64,000 nucleotides of DNA, from positions 75,681-139,680 of the forward strand of contig CAJUSR010000006.1 in the NCBI GenBank assembly GCA_910588855.1, in the 5' to 3' direction. This DNA comes from an uncultured Kineothrix sp. GTDB taxonomy: Bacteria; Bacillota; Clostridia; Lachnospirales; Lachnospiraceae. The position numbers and the translations under genes are program-made. Each line of letters opens with the position of its first letter. The first letter of the stretch is position 1. Under the pieces are notes generated by a model. It was not told the origin of the DNA and did not search any database. It saw only the letters and a program-made list of their open reading frames with translations. This document shows positions 7,097-15,070 of this stretch, one piece after another.

Positions 7097-8520
7097 CCAA
7101 TGTCAACGGTGCCCTGAACAATTTTATTTGGGGCCCGGTCATGCTCGTCATTTTCCTCGCTGTGGGCTTCATGTTTACCGTACGTACCAAGGTATTCCAG
7201 ATTTCCCATTTTAAATATTGGATTGATGTGACTTTTCTCCAACTATTTAAAAAGGATTCCTCCCATGTAAGGAAAACGGACGATAAACATGCGATTTCCC
7301 AGTTCCAATCGCTCTGTACTGCCCTGGCCGCAACCATTGGCGTCGGGAATATTTCAGGTGTGGCTATTGCCCTTGCATTAGGCGGGCCCGGAGCTATTTT
7401 CTGGATGTGGCTTTCCGCCTTTTTAGGGATGATGACGAATTATGCAGAAAATACCTTGGGCATCAAATACCGTTACAAAAACGAAAAGGGCGACTGGATT
7501 GGCGGCGCAATGATATACATCGAAAAAGGGCTTGGATGGAAATGGTTAGCCGTGATTTTTTCCATTTTCTGCGTATTGGCTTCTTTCGGCATCGGCAATA
7601 TGTCGCAGGGGAATGAAATTGCCAACGGTTTGTATCATTCCTTTTCCGTTCCGAAATGGGCTACCGCTCTTATTGTCATGCTCCTCGCCGGGCTGGTTAT
7701 CGTAGGCGGCATCAAACGGATTGCTTCCGTTACGGAAAAGCTGGTTCCTTTTATGGCCGTTACATATATTATCGGTTCCCTTATTGTAATTTTTTCCAAC
7801 GTATCCGCAGTTCCGGAGGCTTTTGGCGCCATTTTTACAAACGCCTTCCGCTTTTCCTCCATCGGGGGTGGTATCACCGGTTTTACAGTTATGGTTGCTA
7901 TGAGAAGGGGAATTTCCCGTGGCGTATTCTCCAACGAGGCCGGGCTCGGATCTTCCGTAATGGTACACTCCGCTTCCAATGTAAAAGAACCTGTGGTACA
8001 GGGCATGTGGGGTATCTTTGAAGTATTCGCCGATACTTTAGTAGTTTGTACTTTAACCGCCCTCACTATATTGACTTCCGGAGTCTATGATTACACGGAA
8101 TATGCAAAATATGTCGGCACAGACCTCCCCGATACTCTAAAAAGCGGCGTTGCCCTTACCAGCGCGGCATTTGAATCCGTTTTCGGCTCCGTGGGCGGCG
8201 GATTTATTTCCATTGCAGTTATGCTTTTCGCCTTTTCCACTATCCTGGGCTGGTCTTATTACGGTGAACGTGGTATTGAATACTTATTTGGGCTGAAGGC
8301 AGTTCCTGTTTATAAGCTGATTTTTATCCTTATTATCTTTATTGGCTGCAATGCTTCCTTAAAGCTGGTCGTAGATATTTCGGACACTTTCAACGGCTTT
8401 ATGGCACTACCTAACCTAATCGCTGTTACCCTCCTGTCCGGTCAGGTCATCACCATGACAAAGGATTATATCTCCCGGGTAAAAGCCGACAAAGAAACAG
8501 TGGGCGGAGAGGATACATAA
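7072..8520 (+). CDS. Alanine/glycine:sodium symporter (AGCS family)
   Basis: This 482-residue integral membrane protein belongs to the alanine or glycine:cation symporter family, importing a small neutral amino acid with Na+. It has the family N-terminus (NGALNNFIWGPVMLVIFLAV), the CTALAATIGVGNISGVA segment (about 80-96), the GMMTNYAENTLG signature near 120, the AMRRGISRGVFSNEAGLGSS motif around 275-294, and about ten to eleven hydrophobic segments. The start at 7072 is the first after an in-frame stop and lacks its own ribosome site, so expression probably depends on the upstream leader ORF. AGCS genes are sometimes under glycine riboswitches; I found no such aptamer here. Confidence 0.93.
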   Translation: MDGFIQIVTNVNGALNNFIWGPVMLVIFLAVGFMFTVRTKVFQISHFKYWIDVTFLQLFKKDSSHVRKTDDKHAISQFQSLCTALAATIGVGNISGVAIALALGGPGAIFWMWLSAFLGMMTNYAENTLGIKYRYKNEKGDWIGGAMIYIEKGLGWKWLAVIFSIFCVLASFGIGNMSQGNEIANGLYHSFSVPKWATALIVMLLAGLVIVGGIKRIASVTEKLVPFMAVTYIIGSLIVIFSNVSAVPEAFGAIFTNAFRFSSIGGGITGFTVMVAMRRGISRGVFSNEAGLGSSVMVHSASNVKEPVVQGMWGIFEVFADTLVVCTLTALTILTSGVYDYTEYAKYVGTDLPDTLKSGVALTSAAFESVFGSVGGGFISIAVMLFAFSTILGWSYYGERGIEYLFGLKAVPVYKLIFILIIFIGCNASLKLVVDISDTFNGFMALPNLIAVTLLSGQVITMTKDYISRVKADKETVGGEDT

Positions 8521-8531
8521 TCCTCTCTGCC
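8503..8531. terminator. Hairpin across the symporter stop codon
   Basis: GGCGGAGAGGAT (8503-8514) and ATCCTCTCTGCC (8520-8531) form a 12-bp stem with one G-T pair and loop ACATA, which contains most of the TAA stop. It lies between convergent genes and could terminate in both directions, although neither side has a good T-run. Confidence 0.45.
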
Positions 8532-8539
8532 ATTTGGCA

Positions 8540-9352
8540 TTACTGCATCCATCTGGTATCTCCGGAAGCGCCAAAATTATTTTGCTCCTGCAAAAGACCC
8601 TCTCTCATCCCTTTAATCGCTATTCCGATTATAACTACGGAAAGCCCGAAATTAATGACCCAAAAATAAGGGATAGTAAACGGCAGGTAAGAAACCAGAG
8701 CTTTAATCAGCAACGGCAAAACCCTGCTGTAAACCCCAAGCAGATACAGCTGCCCGAAAGTAAGCTGGTATCTCATGCAGGAAGCCACAATCATGCCAAG
8801 CAATGCCACGAATAAAACGCCAAAGAAAAATAAAGCCGTCATAACAACATAGCAAATAATCATAATAATTACCATGATAAAATAGAAGGACGGCACGAGG
8901 GCCATAAGATCCTCTTTGGAAAATTCCGCATCCATATCCGCAAAATAAAACTGTTGCATGTTGTTATTGTTGCTCTTTATCAACATTTTCTCGGAATCCA
9001 TTAGCCAGACATTCGTATATCCATCATAATATTCTTCCATTTCATCCGCATCATAAAATACTTCATCCGGATCCGTATCAATCCATACACACGTATCTCC
9101 GTCGTCAATCTGAACTTCCTCTTCCACCCATAAAACACCGTTTTCCAAACGGAAGTCGGGCACATTCTCCTTAATGACCGAAGCCAGTCCCGAACCATTC
9201 AGCATTAAAAACGGAATAACCATTTTTATGAAGAAATAAATCAGCATGACAACAATCGAAAACAGAAATACTTTCCCTTTTCTATTTTTCAGAAACTCTT
9301 TATAACTTTTGAAGCTGTAAACAGCCAGCCCCATTTCTTTAAATATATTCAT
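8540..9352 (-). CDS. DUF1189 family membrane protein
   Basis: The protein has about 270 residues and matches the DUF1189 family of Firmicutes membrane proteins of unknown role. A first membrane helix (VFLFSIVVMLIYFFIKMVI, about 29-47) is followed by an acidic extracytoplasmic region (about 60-150, rich in Asp and Glu). Three or four further helices follow from about 150 to 250, and a short cytoplasmic tail ends the protein. I chose the ATG at 9352 because an AAGGGATGG site lies upstream; a frame with an ATG four codons earlier at 9364 overlaps that site. It is convergent with the symporter gene. Confidence 0.75.
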   Translation of the reverse strand: MNIFKEMGLAVYSFKSYKEFLKNRKGKVFLFSIVVMLIYFFIKMVIPFLMLNGSGLASVIKENVPDFRLENGVLWVEEEVQIDDGDTCVWIDTDPDEVFYDADEMEEYYDGYTNVWLMDSEKMLIKSNNNNMQQFYFADMDAEFSKEDLMALVPSFYFIMVIIMIICYVVMTALFFFGVLFVALLGMIVASCMRYQLTFGQLYLLGVYSRVLPLLIKALVSYLPFTIPYFWVINFGLSVVIIGIAIKGMREGLLQEQNNFGASGDTRWMQ

Positions 9353-9474
9353 TTCAATTACCATCCCTTACCTAATCTAATCATTTATAATCGAATAAAG
9401 AAGATTCATCTTCTCCGCCGTAGCGCGATAATTACTTTTTACCGTATGAGAAAATTCGGAAGACTTTCCTATAA

Positions 9475-9538
9475 GGATTCGGGTGTTAAAAGGTCTGCCC
9501 TGCAGCGCCGCTTGGCAGACCTCTTGACACCCGAATCC
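9475..9538. repeat. Palindromic repeat element, 25-bp arms
   Basis: The left arm (9475-9499, beginning GGATTCGGGTGTTAAAAGG) and the right arm (9514-9538) are inverted copies with two mismatches over 25 bp, separated by a GC-rich 14-base loop (CTGCAGCGCCGCTT). The arm sequence GGATTCGGGTGTCAA recurs at 58246-58260, so this is a dispersed element and not an ordinary terminator. It has no T-run. The 9365-9598 stretch otherwise holds only this repeat and the aldolase terminator. Confidence 0.65.
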
Positions 9539-9547
9539 TATACGGTC

Positions 9548-9579
9548 AAAAAGAGTTGACCAGGCGGCCAACTCTTTTT
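9548..9579 (-). terminator. Intrinsic terminator of fba
   Basis: AAAAAGAGTTGACC (9548-9561) and GGCCAACTCTTTTT (9566-9579) pair with a single A-C mismatch around loop AGGC. Reading leftward from the aldolase gene, the stem ends in a run of five T. The A/T symmetry makes it potentially bidirectional. Confidence 0.85.
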
Positions 9580-9598
9580 ATATCATCTACCTGGCTTC

Positions 9599-10462
9599 TC
9601 AAGCCTTGTCCACAGAACCGAAAAGTTCCATTTTTTCTTTTACTGTCTGTTTAATCGCTTCAAAACCGGGAGCAAGAAGTTTACGAGGGTCAAACCCTTT
9701 ACCCTGCTGGTCTTTTCCTTCTTCTACATACTTACGTGTAGCTGCTGCAAAAGCCAACTGGCATTCCGTATTAACGTTAATCTTAGCTACTCCCAAGGAA
9801 ATTGCTTTTTTAATCATATCAGCCGGGATACCTGTACCACCATGAAGTACCAGAGGCATATCGCCTGTCAGTTTCTGGATAGCATCCAATGTTTCAAAGG
9901 ACAGCCCTTTCCAGTTGTCAGGATATTTTCCATGAATATTGCCGATGCCTGCTGCCAGGAAATCAATGCCAAGATCTGCAACTGCCTTGCATTCATTCGG
10001 GTCTGCGCATTCGCCCATACCTACAACACCATCTTCTTCGCCGCCGATAGAACCAACTTCTGCTTCTACGGAAACCCCTTTATCATGTGCTGCAGCAACC
10101 ACTTCTTTTGTCTTAGCTACGTTTTCATCAATCGGATAATGGGAACCGTCAAACATAACGGATGAAAAACCTGCTTCAATGCACTTATAGCAGTGTTCAT
10201 AGCTGCCGTGATCCAAATGAAGAGCCACCGGAACGGTAATGTTCTGGTCTTTGATAAGTCCGTTAACCATGCCAACTATTACATCATATCCGCCCATATA
10301 CTTGCCTGCACCTTCAGAAACACCAAGGATAACAGGGGAATTATTCTCCTGAGCCGTTAAAAGGATAGCTTTTGTCCACTCAAGATTGTTGATATTAAAC
10401 TGCCCTACTGCATAGTGGCCAGCTTTTGCTTTTTGAAGCATTTCTGTTGCTGATACTAACAT
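9599..10462 (-). CDS. fba: Class II fructose-1,6-bisphosphate aldolase
   Basis: This is a zinc-dependent glycolytic aldolase of 287 residues that splits fructose 1,6-bisphosphate into two triose phosphates. Metal and substrate motifs are evident: VALHLDHGSYEHC with the catalytic Asp and first zinc His (about 77-89), SVMFDGSHYPIDEN (about 99), GNIHGKYP with a zinc His (about 173), and VLHGGTGIP with the third zinc His (about 204-212) and phosphate loop. A frame beginning five codons earlier (10477) would start on the ATGGAGGTAAAG that is itself the ribosome binding site, so the ATG at 10462 is preferred. It is monocistronic with a strong terminator. Confidence 0.95.
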   Translation of the reverse strand: MLVSATEMLQKAKAGHYAVGQFNINNLEWTKAILLTAQENNSPVILGVSEGAGKYMGGYDVIVGMVNGLIKDQNITVPVALHLDHGSYEHCYKCIEAGFSSVMFDGSHYPIDENVAKTKEVVAAAHDKGVSVEAEVGSIGGEEDGVVGMGECADPNECKAVADLGIDFLAAGIGNIHGKYPDNWKGLSFETLDAIQKLTGDMPLVLHGGTGIPADMIKKAISLGVAKINVNTECQLAFAAATRKYVEEGKDQQGKGFDPRKLLAPGFEAIKQTVKEKMELFGSVDKA

Positions 10463-10654
10463 TTTCTTTACCTCCATCTGAATTTTATAAAATTTTCTTT
10501 ATTTATTATAATACATTCCTTTTAAAAAAGAAATAGTTTCTTCAAGAATGCCTTTTCTAATTCTTAAGAAAAATTAAGAAAATATCAAAATTTTGTGGCG
10601 TATTGCTTCTTTATTTTGTATAATATAAAAAAATATGTCAAATCGGGGAAGATT

Positions 10655-11782
10655 ATGATAGAAAAGCAAATAAATACAACCTTCCGTATCCTTTCCTCCA
10701 TATGCATTCTACTGGTCGTTGCCGGCCATGCGGATTTCCATATTTTTGATTTAGGAGGTATGTTTCCTTATTACTCCTTTCATGTGATGGCATTCCTGTT
10801 CATATCCGGCTATTTTTACTATGAAGCATCGGAAAAAGATATCATATCCTATATAAAAAGAAAATTGTGCAAGTTGATGCTGCCATACCTGGCTTGGAAC
10901 TTTTTTTACGGTCTGATTGCATCCGGCCTGCACTTTTCCGGTTTTGCCATCGGCGGCCCCATCAATTTAAAAACCTTATTCCTTGAGCCATTTCTAAACG
11001 GTCACCAATTTGGATATAACTACGCCTCATGGTTTGTGCCGGCGCTTTTCTTGATAGAAATCCTGAATATCTGTATGCGCAAAATACTCGGCTTCCTGCA
11101 TATAAAAAGCGAGTGGTTTATTGCATCCGCTTGCCTCCTGGCCGGAATATTTACCATATGGCTTTCCATCAACGGACATGTATGGGGATATTATAAATTC
11201 CCCGGACGGATTCTTTTTATGTTCCCGGCTTACCAGTTGGGATACCTGTACAAAAAACATCTGGAAAAATATGACACTTTGCCCAATGGGCTTTATTTCG
11301 CTATTTTGTTCCTTGTCCAGCTCACCGTGGTATTAAACTGCAACGGTCTTGCTTACAGCGCCGTATGGTGTACGGGCTTTGTCAATGGCCCCTTTATCCC
11401 CTATATAACATGTATCACAGGAATCGCATTCTGGCTGCGGATTTCCAAAATATTGGCTCCCCTTTACAACCGCCTGAAATATGTCCGCCTTATAGGCGAA
11501 AATACCTATGCCATTATGATGCACCATATTCTTGGCTTTTTGCTGCTCAACGCCTTTTTATATGCCATTTCGGTTACCGGCACATTGTTGGAAGATTTTG
11601 ACCGCATAGCCTTTTTCACCGATATCGGTTACCTCTACCATCTAAACTGTGCATATGCTTTTAAATGGGTCTATCTGGCTGCCGGGCTTGGCATCCCTCT
11701 GGTGGTACAATACATAACAAGGAAACTGGCAAAAATCATTTTTCCGGTATCTTTATCCAAACCGCCTGTTTCCGGTTCTTAA
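10655..11782 (+). CDS. Acyltransferase 3 family membrane protein
   Basis: The 375-residue protein has about ten hydrophobic segments and the layout of the acyltransferase-3 (O-acetyltransferase, OafA/WecH-like) family. The early VAGHADFHIF motif contains the catalytic-type His near residue 26, and KLMLPYLAWNFFYGL follows near 72. Members acetylate cell-surface carbohydrates or lipids; the acceptor is not predictable. I chose the ATG at 10655 behind GGGGAAG and not the upstream in-frame start at 10595. Its 3' end overlaps the convergent lipid-kinase gene by 47 bp. Confidence 0.8.
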   Translation: MIEKQINTTFRILSSICILLVVAGHADFHIFDLGGMFPYYSFHVMAFLFISGYFYYEASEKDIISYIKRKLCKLMLPYLAWNFFYGLIASGLHFSGFAIGGPINLKTLFLEPFLNGHQFGYNYASWFVPALFLIEILNICMRKILGFLHIKSEWFIASACLLAGIFTIWLSINGHVWGYYKFPGRILFMFPAYQLGYLYKKHLEKYDTLPNGLYFAILFLVQLTVVLNCNGLAYSAVWCTGFVNGPFIPYITCITGIAFWLRISKILAPLYNRLKYVRLIGENTYAIMMHHILGFLLLNAFLYAISVTGTLLEDFDRIAFFTDIGYLYHLNCAYAFKWVYLAAGLGIPLVVQYITRKLAKIIFPVSLSKPPVSGS

Positions 11783-12689
11783 TATCCACTTTTTTATGGT
11801 TGCCCCCAAACTCCCCATCCGTAGTCCACGGAATCTCTTCCTGGGATTCAAATACGATTTCCGGGGTTTTGAAGCAATACATATATTCCGTATTAATCCT
11901 CCGGTTTAAAAGAGCTGCTATTATTACGTTGATATCCAACGGGTTTGAGGGTTTGCGGATTAACGTCACCTCAAACTCCCCGTCGTCCAGCTCCACATAT
12001 TTTCCGGTAATCCTTTTAAATCCTCCCACCGAAATGGAATTGGTCACCATACCGAAAATAAACTCGTCTTCTACCGTTTTTTCCTCGTAAACGCCTTCCT
12101 GTCCCATTTCCCCTAATCCAGGTTCTTTCTTTGCCTTTTGTTTATAACTGATTTTCATTTTATAAGATTTAATAGAAGGAAGGCGCTTCATCCCTTCCAG
12201 TATATAAGCCATATGCCCAAGAAGATTTTTTATATCCTGGCTCGTCTCGTAAGATACGTCGGTAAAAAGACCAAATGCGGCAATATATACAAAACATTCC
12301 TCGTTGATTGACCCTATGTCGCAAGGATAATCCCTGCCGTTTGCAATCACTTCCGCCGCCTTCACCATATCTTTCGGGATGCCAAGGCTTTTGGCAAAAT
12401 CGTTCGTGCTTCCGGCCGGTATATAGCCGATAGGGATTTGCTTCCGGCATTTTATCATACCGTTCACCGCTTCGTCCAATGTACCGTCGCCGCCGCTGCA
12501 TACCAGCAAGTCATAGCTGTCTTTTTTATCCCTGACTGCCCGTATGGCATCCCCTTCCTGCTGCGTCGGGTATACTGTCACCTCATATCCTGCCTTTACA
12601 AAAATATCTATGATATCGCATAGTTTATTCCGTATTTTTGCTTTTCCGGCACGAGGATTATATACAAATAACATCTTCCGCGTTTCCAT
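11736..12689 (-). CDS. Diacylglycerol kinase-like lipid kinase (YegS/BmrU family)
   Basis: This cytosolic lipid kinase of about 317 residues is related to DgkB/YegS. The nucleotide-binding start MLFVYNPRAGKAKI, the CSGGDGTLDEAVNGM glycine-rich motif (about 60-75) and GYIPAGSTNDFAKSLG (about 86-101) are diagnostic. It likely phosphorylates diacylglycerol or a related lipid in phospholipid or lipoteichoic-acid turnover. The long frame begins at 12794, but family alignments begin with the short Met-Glu-Thr-Arg lead used here at 12689. A variable charged insertion (about 185-205) interrupts the C-terminal domain. The last 47 bp overlap the oppositely oriented acyltransferase gene. Confidence 0.85.
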   Translation of the reverse strand: METRKMLFVYNPRAGKAKIRNKLCDIIDIFVKAGYEVTVYPTQQEGDAIRAVRDKKDSYDLLVCSGGDGTLDEAVNGMIKCRKQIPIGYIPAGSTNDFAKSLGIPKDMVKAAEVIANGRDYPCDIGSINEECFVYIAAFGLFTDVSYETSQDIKNLLGHMAYILEGMKRLPSIKSYKMKISYKQKAKKEPGLGEMGQEGVYEEKTVEDEFIFGMVTNSISVGGFKRITGKYVELDDGEFEVTLIRKPSNPLDINVIIAALLNRRINTEYMYCFKTPEIVFESQEEIPWTTDGEFGGNHKKVDIKNRKQAVWIKIPEK

Positions 12690-12925
12690 ATCAATACCCA
12701 CTCCCTTTCCATAACACGATAGCATCATCCCCTGTCCGGGTATCAAAGGTCTGTCCGAATCTTTGTGCCATTTGTTAAGCCAAAGCCAAAGCATCGGACA
12801 ACCTTTTCACATTCATATCCTATCTTAATTGAATAGAAAAATTAAATAGAAAAAATTCAGCTTCCACTACCGGCTGCGCGCCCCGTGTGCCCCATAGCGG
12901 CATATTTCCTCTGCCCGGGGCTGCG

Positions 12926-12954
12926 TATAAAACAGGAGCATCATAAGATGCTCC
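12926..12954 (-). terminator. Terminator of the hprK-to-crh gene cluster
   Basis: GGAGCATC, loop ATAA and GATGCTCC (12935-12954) form a perfect 8-bp stem. Reading leftward it is followed by TGTTTTAT. It lies 7 bp past the HPr-like stop. The 12690-12925 stretch upstream of the lipid kinase start holds no other clear element. Confidence 0.75.
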
Positions 12955-12961
12955 CTAAACT

Positions 12962-13225
12962 TTAGCTCACTTTTCCTTTCAGTAAATATTCTTCAATATC
13001 CTCTACTGCCTGTTTCTCATCCTGCCCGTCCGCAATAACGGTTATGGTTTCACCACTGTCAAGCCCCAAGCTCATCATCCCCATTATGCTCTTCGCATTC
13101 ACCTTTTTTCCTTCGGACTCAATGTACACCGTACACTCATGCTTGCTTGCTACCTGCACAAGCACCGCGACCGGCCTTGCCTCCAATCCTGACGGCAACT
13201 GCACCTGCATGCTCTTTTCAATCAT
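12962..13225 (-). CDS. HPr-like/Crh-type protein with Glu15 instead of His15
   Basis: The 87-residue protein has the complete HPr fold length. The active-site segment reads PSGLEARPVAV, so residue 15, normally the histidine phosphorylated by Enzyme I, is glutamate. The regulatory serine is intact (NAKSIMGMMSLGL, S46), the target of HprK. It should therefore be unable to carry PTS phosphate and act only in regulation, like Bacillus Crh, which has Gln15 and is likewise encoded after whiA. It is the last gene of the rapZ-whiA cluster, starting behind an AGGAGGAG site, with hprK upstream in the same cluster. I leave the symbol blank because orthology to crh was not tested. Confidence 0.85.
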   Translation of the reverse strand: MIEKSMQVQLPSGLEARPVAVLVQVASKHECTVYIESEGKKVNAKSIMGMMSLGLDSGETITVIADGQDEKQAVEDIEEYLLKGKVS

Positions 13226-13240
13226 AATATTCTCCTCCTT

Positions 13241-14182
13241 TTAATTTCTAAGCCTATCAGCAATTTCACTTAATTTCCTCAGTCTATGATTCATCCCCGA
13301 TTTTCCAACCGTAGGATTTAAGATTTGTCCCAGCTCTTTTAATGTTGCGTCCGGATATTCTAATCTTATTTCTGCCGTTTCCCTTAAGTTATCTGGTAGA
13401 TTTTGAAATCCATAACGTTCCCTAATGAGGAGGATATCCTCTATTTGTTTTGACGATGCATTTACTGTCTTGGTAATATTCGCCGTCTCACAGTTTACTT
13501 TTCTGTTGATGGAATTGCGCACTTCCTTAACAATCCGGTAATTTTCGAAATTCATCAAAGATACATACGCTCCCATTATATTCAAAAGGTCCACAATCCC
13601 TGCGCCCTCTTTTAAATACACCACGTGATATTTCTTTCTGGCAACAATTTTTGCATCCACTTCAAAGCCTTGTATCAACTCTTTAAGCTGTTCCGCGCTC
13701 TCCTTATGAGTACAGACAAATTCCAAATGATAACTCTTCTCAGGATCGCTCATGGAACCTATGCTTAAAAAAGCTCCCCTTAAAAAAGCTCTTTTGCAGC
13801 AGGCATTTTTTATTAACAATGGATTGACTCCCGTTTCCCCTGCCTTCTTCACACCATCCGGTTCCTTCATCTTAATTGCCTGAAGTATTTTGTCCGCTTC
13901 GCTGATGTTCTTGGTAAGGACAACATATGTATGGCTCTTTGTTTCCTCGTCCGGCAACTGTGAATCATCCGTATTTATATTAAATGTTTTTTTCAATAAT
14001 GTAAAGCACTTTCTTAGAACTGCTTCATTTTCTGTCTGCAGGCCCAGCCGGATTCCCGACTCCCCATCCGTTTCCGTCCTGCCAAGAAAACAGATAATTG
14101 CAGCCAGTTCCGCCAGTTGGCAATGTCTGGAAGAGCTTCCGTGGGTTGCCAGCTCCTCCTTCACTTCGCTTGAAAAAGACAT
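13241..14182 (-). CDS. whiA: DNA-binding protein WhiA
   Basis: The protein has 313 residues with the WhiA architecture: an N-terminal degenerate LAGLIDADG homing-endonuclease fold (about 1-215, starting MSFSSEVKEELA) and a C-terminal helix-turn-helix (about 225-310, with TLKELGQILNPTVGKSGMNHRLRKL). WhiA influences cell division and chromosome segregation in Firmicutes. The gene lies between rapZ (3-bp gap) and the HPr-like gene, the conserved order in Firmicutes, although yvcK is missing from this cluster. Confidence 0.95.
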   Translation of the reverse strand: MSFSSEVKEELATHGSSSRHCQLAELAAIICFLGRTETDGESGIRLGLQTENEAVLRKCFTLLKKTFNINTDDSQLPDEETKSHTYVVLTKNISEADKILQAIKMKEPDGVKKAGETGVNPLLIKNACCKRAFLRGAFLSIGSMSDPEKSYHLEFVCTHKESAEQLKELIQGFEVDAKIVARKKYHVVYLKEGAGIVDLLNIMGAYVSLMNFENYRIVKEVRNSINRKVNCETANITKTVNASSKQIEDILLIRERYGFQNLPDNLRETAEIRLEYPDATLKELGQILNPTVGKSGMNHRLRKLSEIADRLRN

Positions 14183-14184
14183 AG

Positions 14185-15048
14185 CTATACTCCTTGACCT
14201 ACATCCCTATGATAAATCTTAAGGCCATAATTGCCCTGATCTTTCATACGCTTGTACAATTCATTCGCCAATGTTACGCTCCGGTGCTTTCCGCCCGTAC
14301 ACCCAATCCCGATAATCAATTGATATTTCCCTTCCTTTACATAATTCGGTATTAAGAAATGAATCATATGTTCTAACATCGCCAAAAACTCTTCCGCCTC
14401 CGGAAAACCCATCACATAATCCTGGACTGCTTTGTCATTTCCGGTCTTTGGTTTTAATTCATCAATATAATACGGGTTCGGCAGAAAGCGTACGTCAAAA
14501 ACCAAATCCGAATCTGCCGGAATGCCATTTTTAAAGCCGAAAGAAAGAATCGTAACCATAAGGCTATTGTATTCTTCATTTTTAATGAAAATACGGTCAA
14601 TCTCTTCCTTCAATTCCCTTGTTAAAAGGTTGGACGTATCAATTACATAATCCGAATTTTCTTTTATCCCTTTCAGAATATCCCGTTCCTTGCGTATACC
14701 GTCCTCCACCCTTCCCTCAGGCGAAAGAGGGTGGAGCCGTCTGCTTTCCTTGTAGCGTTTCAAAAGAACCTGATGGGAAGCATCCATAAAAAGGATTTCG
14801 TATTTATATCCGTTGTTTTTCAGATTCCCTAATGTCTTACGTGCCTCCTCAAAAGGCTGATCCGCCCGGACATCCAACCCTAATGCAACCTTGCTTATTT
14901 CCGAACCGGGAGCGGCAATCAGTTCCACAAACTTTTCAATTAAAGGCACCGGCAAATTATCCACGCAGTAAAATCCTGCATCTTCCAGCATCTTCAGGGC
15001 TGTCCTTTTTCCGCCGCCGCTCATTCCGGTCACAACCACAAATCTCAT
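14185..15048 (-). CDS. rapZ: RNase adapter RapZ / nucleotide-binding protein YvcJ
   Basis: The 287-residue protein has an N-terminal P-loop domain and a C-terminal RapZ domain (IGIGCTGGKHRSVTLANELYKRM near 245-267). Homologues bind GTP/ATP; in Escherichia coli RapZ senses amino-sugar status, and in Bacillus YvcJ affects competence. The Walker A reads GMSGGGKRTA, with Arg where Ser/Thr normally follows the Lys. The codon reading on the complementary strand is unambiguous. The following CVDNLPVPL segment is canonical. It lies between murB and whiA with very short gaps, implying an operon. Confidence 0.93.
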   Translation of the reverse strand: MRFVVVTGMSGGGKRTALKMLEDAGFYCVDNLPVPLIEKFVELIAAPGSEISKVALGLDVRADQPFEEARKTLGNLKNNGYKYEILFMDASHQVLLKRYKESRRLHPLSPEGRVEDGIRKERDILKGIKENSDYVIDTSNLLTRELKEEIDRIFIKNEEYNSLMVTILSFGFKNGIPADSDLVFDVRFLPNPYYIDELKPKTGNDKAVQDYVMGFPEAEEFLAMLEHMIHFLIPNYVKEGKYQLIIGIGCTGGKHRSVTLANELYKRMKDQGNYGLKIYHRDVGQGV

Positions 15049-15070
15049 ATGCTTTCTGTCTTCCTCCGTA

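Noticed and set aside
7026-7214. A 62-codon plus-strand ORF at the symporter start
   Set aside because: It runs in another frame inside the symporter gene and ends within it; the 7019 leader ORF has the better Shine-Dalgarno spacing.
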